Source: Anaerolineae bacterium (GTDB taxonomy: Bacteria > Chloroflexota > Anaerolineae > 4572-78 > NAK82). From it: a stretch of DNA of 7,764 nucleotides. This document shows, one piece after another, positions 5,912-7,764 of the stretch. The DNA is taken from positions 1 to 7,764 of the forward strand of contig JANXAX010000112.1 in the NCBI GenBank assembly GCA_025062175.1, written 5' to 3'. Made by a program: the position numbers and the translations under genes. How positions within the stretch are numbered: position 1 is the first letter of the stretch; every line of letters begins with the position of its first letter. The notes beneath the pieces are model-generated. The model saw nothing but the letters and a program-made list of their open reading frames with translations, made no database searches and had not been told where the DNA came from.

Positions 5912-7126
5912 CTACCATGTTTGGAATGTTGCCCTTTGGAGAGCGATGAGAACTTGAGGGGCAAAGTTTGGCCACTTGGCACTGGAGACTCGCTCGATGA
6001 TGCACACCACGACAGGATCGCCTTTTTCTATTACGTTAGGCCATCGCTCCACTATGGCACAAAACTCCTTTGGGTTCATGGTGCTCAGTAAGGTCTCCTG
6101 TCCTCGCTCAAGATGGAACACTGCTAACTGAAGAGGCAAAACATCAGTTGGGAGCACGACCTCACGCAATGTGTCGTCAGAGTATAAGACGATCCGAACA
6201 TGCAACTGACCATTAGTCTCTAAGCCGGCTATCTCTTGAAAAAGACCCAAATAGCAGATTGACTTGATGTCAGGAGTCTCTTCCTCGACTACGCCTTTGT
6301 GCCAGGGCGAAGTGGGAAAGTGACTTTCATCGTCAGGTTTCAGCTCGTCGGGATAAGGGGGGAGACTATTTAGCTTTGCCTTTACGTTCTCGGGCAGCTG
6401 ATCTGCGATTCGTTCGCATTCCGCGGGAGTAGGTTTGTAAAGACCACCTGGTTCTTTGGTGGATTCCTCTTGGGCGGTAGCTGTGTCTCCTCTTCTTGTT
6501 AGATAGGCTTGAAACGCGATAGCTGGGGTCTCCTGATCCGTCTCAACCCGCACATATTCTTCTAAACCAGTAATCCAGCCGCATTGAAACGCAAGACCGT
6601 CTTCAGACCACTGAATAAATAACCAACCTGTGTCCTTATCCTTGGCTAGCACATCTAATTCGCTGCCCGGCGGAAATATCTTGATTCTCCCACTTTCGTC
6701 TAATATCCCTTCGTGCTCAACTCCGGGCCCTCTCCTGACTCGAACGCCCTTACCTTGATCTAATATCGCCTTAGCGGAAGGAACACCCGGCAGAGTTTTT
6801 CCCAAAATTACGTGGTTTTCGTAAAGGGCAAAGGCACGCAAGAAGTTGTTGAATTGTCTTATCTGAATCTGGGAAGCTAGACCCTTCTGAGCGAGCTCGA
6901 CAATCTGAGTGATCTCAGTGGGCCAACCGGCCATAAGTTTGGTATCTTCAATTAGGATAATCTCTTCCTGATCAGGTGGCCCAGCTTTCAAAGGGAGGTC
7001 TTGGTGTTGAAACGAAAGAGGTATGCTAATCATGCCCCCTAGGACAAGCACCCCTCTGCTTAAAAACTCTCTCCGTGTCGTCCGCCCGTTATTTATCAAC
7101 TCATCTTTTCCACTTTCCTTTCTCAT
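5912..7126 (-). CDS. Tat-exported protein with an SH3-like domain, function unknown
   Basis: The 404-aa product begins with a twin-arginine signal: polar n-region (1-16), TRREFL with R18/R19, then a hydrophobic core VLVLGGMISIPL (26-37). Export of a folded protein across the membrane by Tat is therefore expected. A possible cleavage point is near LKA-GP (47-50), and there is no lipobox cysteine. Residues about 127-193 look like an SH3b-type domain: GVRVRRGPG, a proline-glycine turn (FPPGSELDVL), WLFIQW, and closing GWITGLEEYVRV. The remainder (about 200-404) is a Pro/Glu-rich linker and a mixed alpha/beta region I do not recognise. The start is the ATG with AGGAGGAG (7133-7140) 6 nt upstream; the frame continues upstream through a tRNA gene, which cannot be coding. 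The gene is AT-richer with different codon use from its neighbours. The stop lies 1 nt from the converging epimerase stop. Confidence 0.8.
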   Translation of the reverse strand: MRKESGKDELINNGRTTRREFLSRGVLVLGGMISIPLSFQHQDLPLKAGPPDQEEIILIEDTKLMAGWPTEITQIVELAQKGLASQIQIRQFNNFLRAFALYENHVILGKTLPGVPSAKAILDQGKGVRVRRGPGVEHEGILDESGRIKIFPPGSELDVLAKDKDTGWLFIQWSEDGLAFQCGWITGLEEYVRVETDQETPAIAFQAYLTRRGDTATAQEESTKEPGGLYKPTPAECERIADQLPENVKAKLNSLPPYPDELKPDDESHFPTSPWHKGVVEEETPDIKSICYLGLFQEIAGLETNGQLHVRIVLYSDDTLREVVLPTDVLPLQLAVFHLERGQETLLSTMNPKEFCAIVERWPNVIEKGDPVVVCIIERVSSAKWPNFAPQVLIALQRATFQTW

Positions 7127-7132
7127 TGTTAT

Positions 7133-7140
7133 CTCCTCCT
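7133..7140 (-). promoter_or_regulatory. Ribosome binding site fixing the start of the Tat/SH3 gene
   Basis: AGGAGGAG on the minus strand is a near-perfect Shine-Dalgarno, 6 nt before the ATG at 7126. It places translation start directly before the twin-arginine signal peptide and rules out the 65-residue longer reading that runs through the tRNA gene. Confidence 0.8.
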
Positions 7141-7246
7141 CGAGAAAACGAAAATTTTTTTCTTTGCGAAGGTGTTGACTTATTTTCTCTGCTGGTGGAC
7201 GCTCAGCCATCACTACCTTAGGGGGCGCTGCGCCTTGGCTCGACAG

Positions 7247-7319
7247 TGCCCCCAAGGGGATTCGAACCCCTGTCTCCACCTTGAAAGGGTGATGTCCTGG
7301 TCCTCTAGACGATGGGGGC
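7247..7319 (-). tRNA. trnE: tRNA-Glu (anticodon UUC)
   Basis: A 73-nt cloverleaf is complete on the minus strand. The acceptor GCCCCCA pairs with UGGGGGC, and the discriminator is A73. The D arm contains GUCUAGAGGACCAGGAC. The anticodon stem UCACC/GGUGG encloses the loop CUUUCAA with anticodon UUC. The T arm is AGGGG-UUCGAAU-CCCCU. The D arm and U8-C9 junction are nearly those of E. coli tRNA-Glu. The 3' CCA is not encoded, so CCA-adding enzyme is needed. It lies between scpB and the Tat/SH3 gene on the same strand. Confidence 0.97.
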
Positions 7320-7332
7320 AAAAGAGGACACT

Positions 7333-7361
7333 ACTATACCACACAGCGACCTCTATGGCAA
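7333..7361 (-). promoter_or_regulatory. Extended -10 sigma-70-like promoter for tRNA-Glu
   Basis: On the minus strand TTGCCA (7356-7361) and TATAGT (7333-7338) are 17 nt apart, and a TG one base before the -10 makes it an extended -10 site. The tRNA 5' end is 13 nt downstream of the -10, leaving a very short leader. It lies wholly in the gap after scpB, so the tRNA need not depend on scpB transcription. Confidence 0.75.
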
Positions 7362-7386
7362 TTTTGCGCCGCCATGTGGGTGCATT

Positions 7387-7764
7387 TCAATTGGGGGCTG
7401 CGTTCTCCGACAGGGTTTTCTCCTCCTCCAATGGGGGCAGTTCGTCCAGCCCACTCAGCCCGAAATACTGCAAAAACTCCAAAGTAGTGCCGAAGAGGAC
7501 GGGGCGTCCCACCGTCTCCAAGCGGCCCACCTCTTGGATCAGCCCCTTGCTCAACAGGGTACGTAGCACGCTGTCGCTGTTGACGCCGCGGACCGCCTCG
7601 ATCTCGGGACGGGTGATGGGCTGCTTGTAGGCGATGATTGCCAACGTCTCCAGCGCGGCAGGCGAAAGGCTACTCCCACCCGACAGGCCCAGAAGACGCT
7701 CGACATACCGGGCAGCGCCCGGAGCTGTCACCAGCTGCAGCTGCTCGCCATGGCGCTGCACCCG
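7387..7764 (-). CDS. scpB: Segregation and condensation protein B, C-terminal part (cut by window edge)
   Basis: The last 125 residues of ScpB are present and the frame is still open at the window end, so the 5' part of the gene (roughly a third, judged from the usual length of about 190 residues) lies outside. ScpB is the winged-helix kleisin-associated subunit that works with ScpA and SMC in chromosome condensation and segregation. Diagnostic segments are LSPAALETLAIIAYKQPITRP and EIEAVRGVNSD, followed by LLSKGLIQEVGRLETVGRP and FGTTLEFLQYFGL, then DELPPL. The short acidic tail after this is usual for the family. A GTG at 7759-7761 is in frame but is not the true start, because conserved sequence continues through it. 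scpA is probably upstream, outside the window. Confidence 0.93.
   Translation of the reverse strand, partial: RVQRHGEQLQLVTAPGAARYVERLLGLSGGSSLSPAALETLAIIAYKQPITRPEIEAVRGVNSDSVLRTLLSKGLIQEVGRLETVGRPVLFGTTLEFLQYFGLSGLDELPPLEEEKTLSENAAPN

Noticed and set aside
7155..7161. T7 run on the plus strand as an intrinsic terminator
   Set aside because: No GC-rich stem precedes it in the plus direction and no plus-strand gene ends nearby.
7247..7319. tRNA-Glu 3' end as an attachment site with a duplicated copy in the window
   Set aside because: No second copy of the tRNA 3' sequence and no integrase gene were seen in the window; a copy outside it cannot be excluded.
7127..7321. 65-residue N-terminal extension of the Tat/SH3 protein
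   Set aside because: The frame runs through the complete tRNA-Glu gene. A strong ribosome binding site and a twin-arginine signal peptide mark the start at 7126.
1..7764. CRISPR array, insertion sequence or transposase
   Set aside because: No regularly spaced direct repeats, and no transposase or integrase motif in any frame.

Overview
This window reads as a GC-rich bacterial chromosome segment, most plausibly from Chloroflexota (Anaerolineae-like) or another bacterium that makes coenzyme F420. That placement is inference. It rests on a clear F420:NADP oxidoreductase, an SsnA-type amidohydrolase, an MtaA/URO-D-like methyltransferase and the overall protein style. There is no 16S rRNA or other phylogenetic marker beyond the C-terminal part of ScpB. 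No transposase, CRISPR array, phage gene or plasmid gene was recognised.

Layout. (1) Positions 1-181 hold no gene but carry a nested inverted repeat just past the end of the first operon. (2) Positions 182-2224, minus strand: a two-gene operon, ssnA-like amidohydrolase then npdG (NADPH:F420 oxidoreductase), 39 nt apart. A good sigma-70-like promoter at 2257-2286 precedes it. (3) Positions 2225-2910: a 686-nt stretch with no recognisable protein. It holds a weak 121-codon ORF, a 34-codon mini-ORF with a very good ribosome binding site, a candidate promoter and a leader with short hairpins. (4) Positions 2911-5910, plus strand: a tight three-gene operon. It encodes an aldo/keto reductase, a uroporphyrinogen-decarboxylase-like (MtaA/CmuA) protein with its zinc ligands, and an NAD(P)-dependent epimerase/dehydratase-like protein. 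The first gap is 13 nt and the second junction is a 16-nt overlap. (5) Positions 5912-7126, minus strand: a visibly AT-richer gene for a Tat-exported protein with an SH3-like domain, only 1 nt from the converging epimerase gene. (6) Positions 7247-7319, minus strand: tRNA-Glu(UUC) with its own extended -10 promoter. (7) Positions 7387-7764, minus strand: the C-terminal part of scpB, cut by the window edge.

How the genes may work together. The plus-strand operon pairs two nucleotide-cofactor oxidoreductases with a probable methyl-transferring enzyme. This suggests catabolism of a methylated or sugar-like metabolite, but the substrate cannot be read from the sequence. The ssnA-npdG pair joins a metal hydrolase of uncertain substrate to F420/NADP redox exchange. 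scpB and tRNA-Glu are housekeeping. No single spectacular new system is evident. The best leads are the methyltransferase operon, the ssnA-npdG pairing, the compositionally distinct Tat/SH3 gene beside the tRNA, and the unexplained 2225-2910 stretch.
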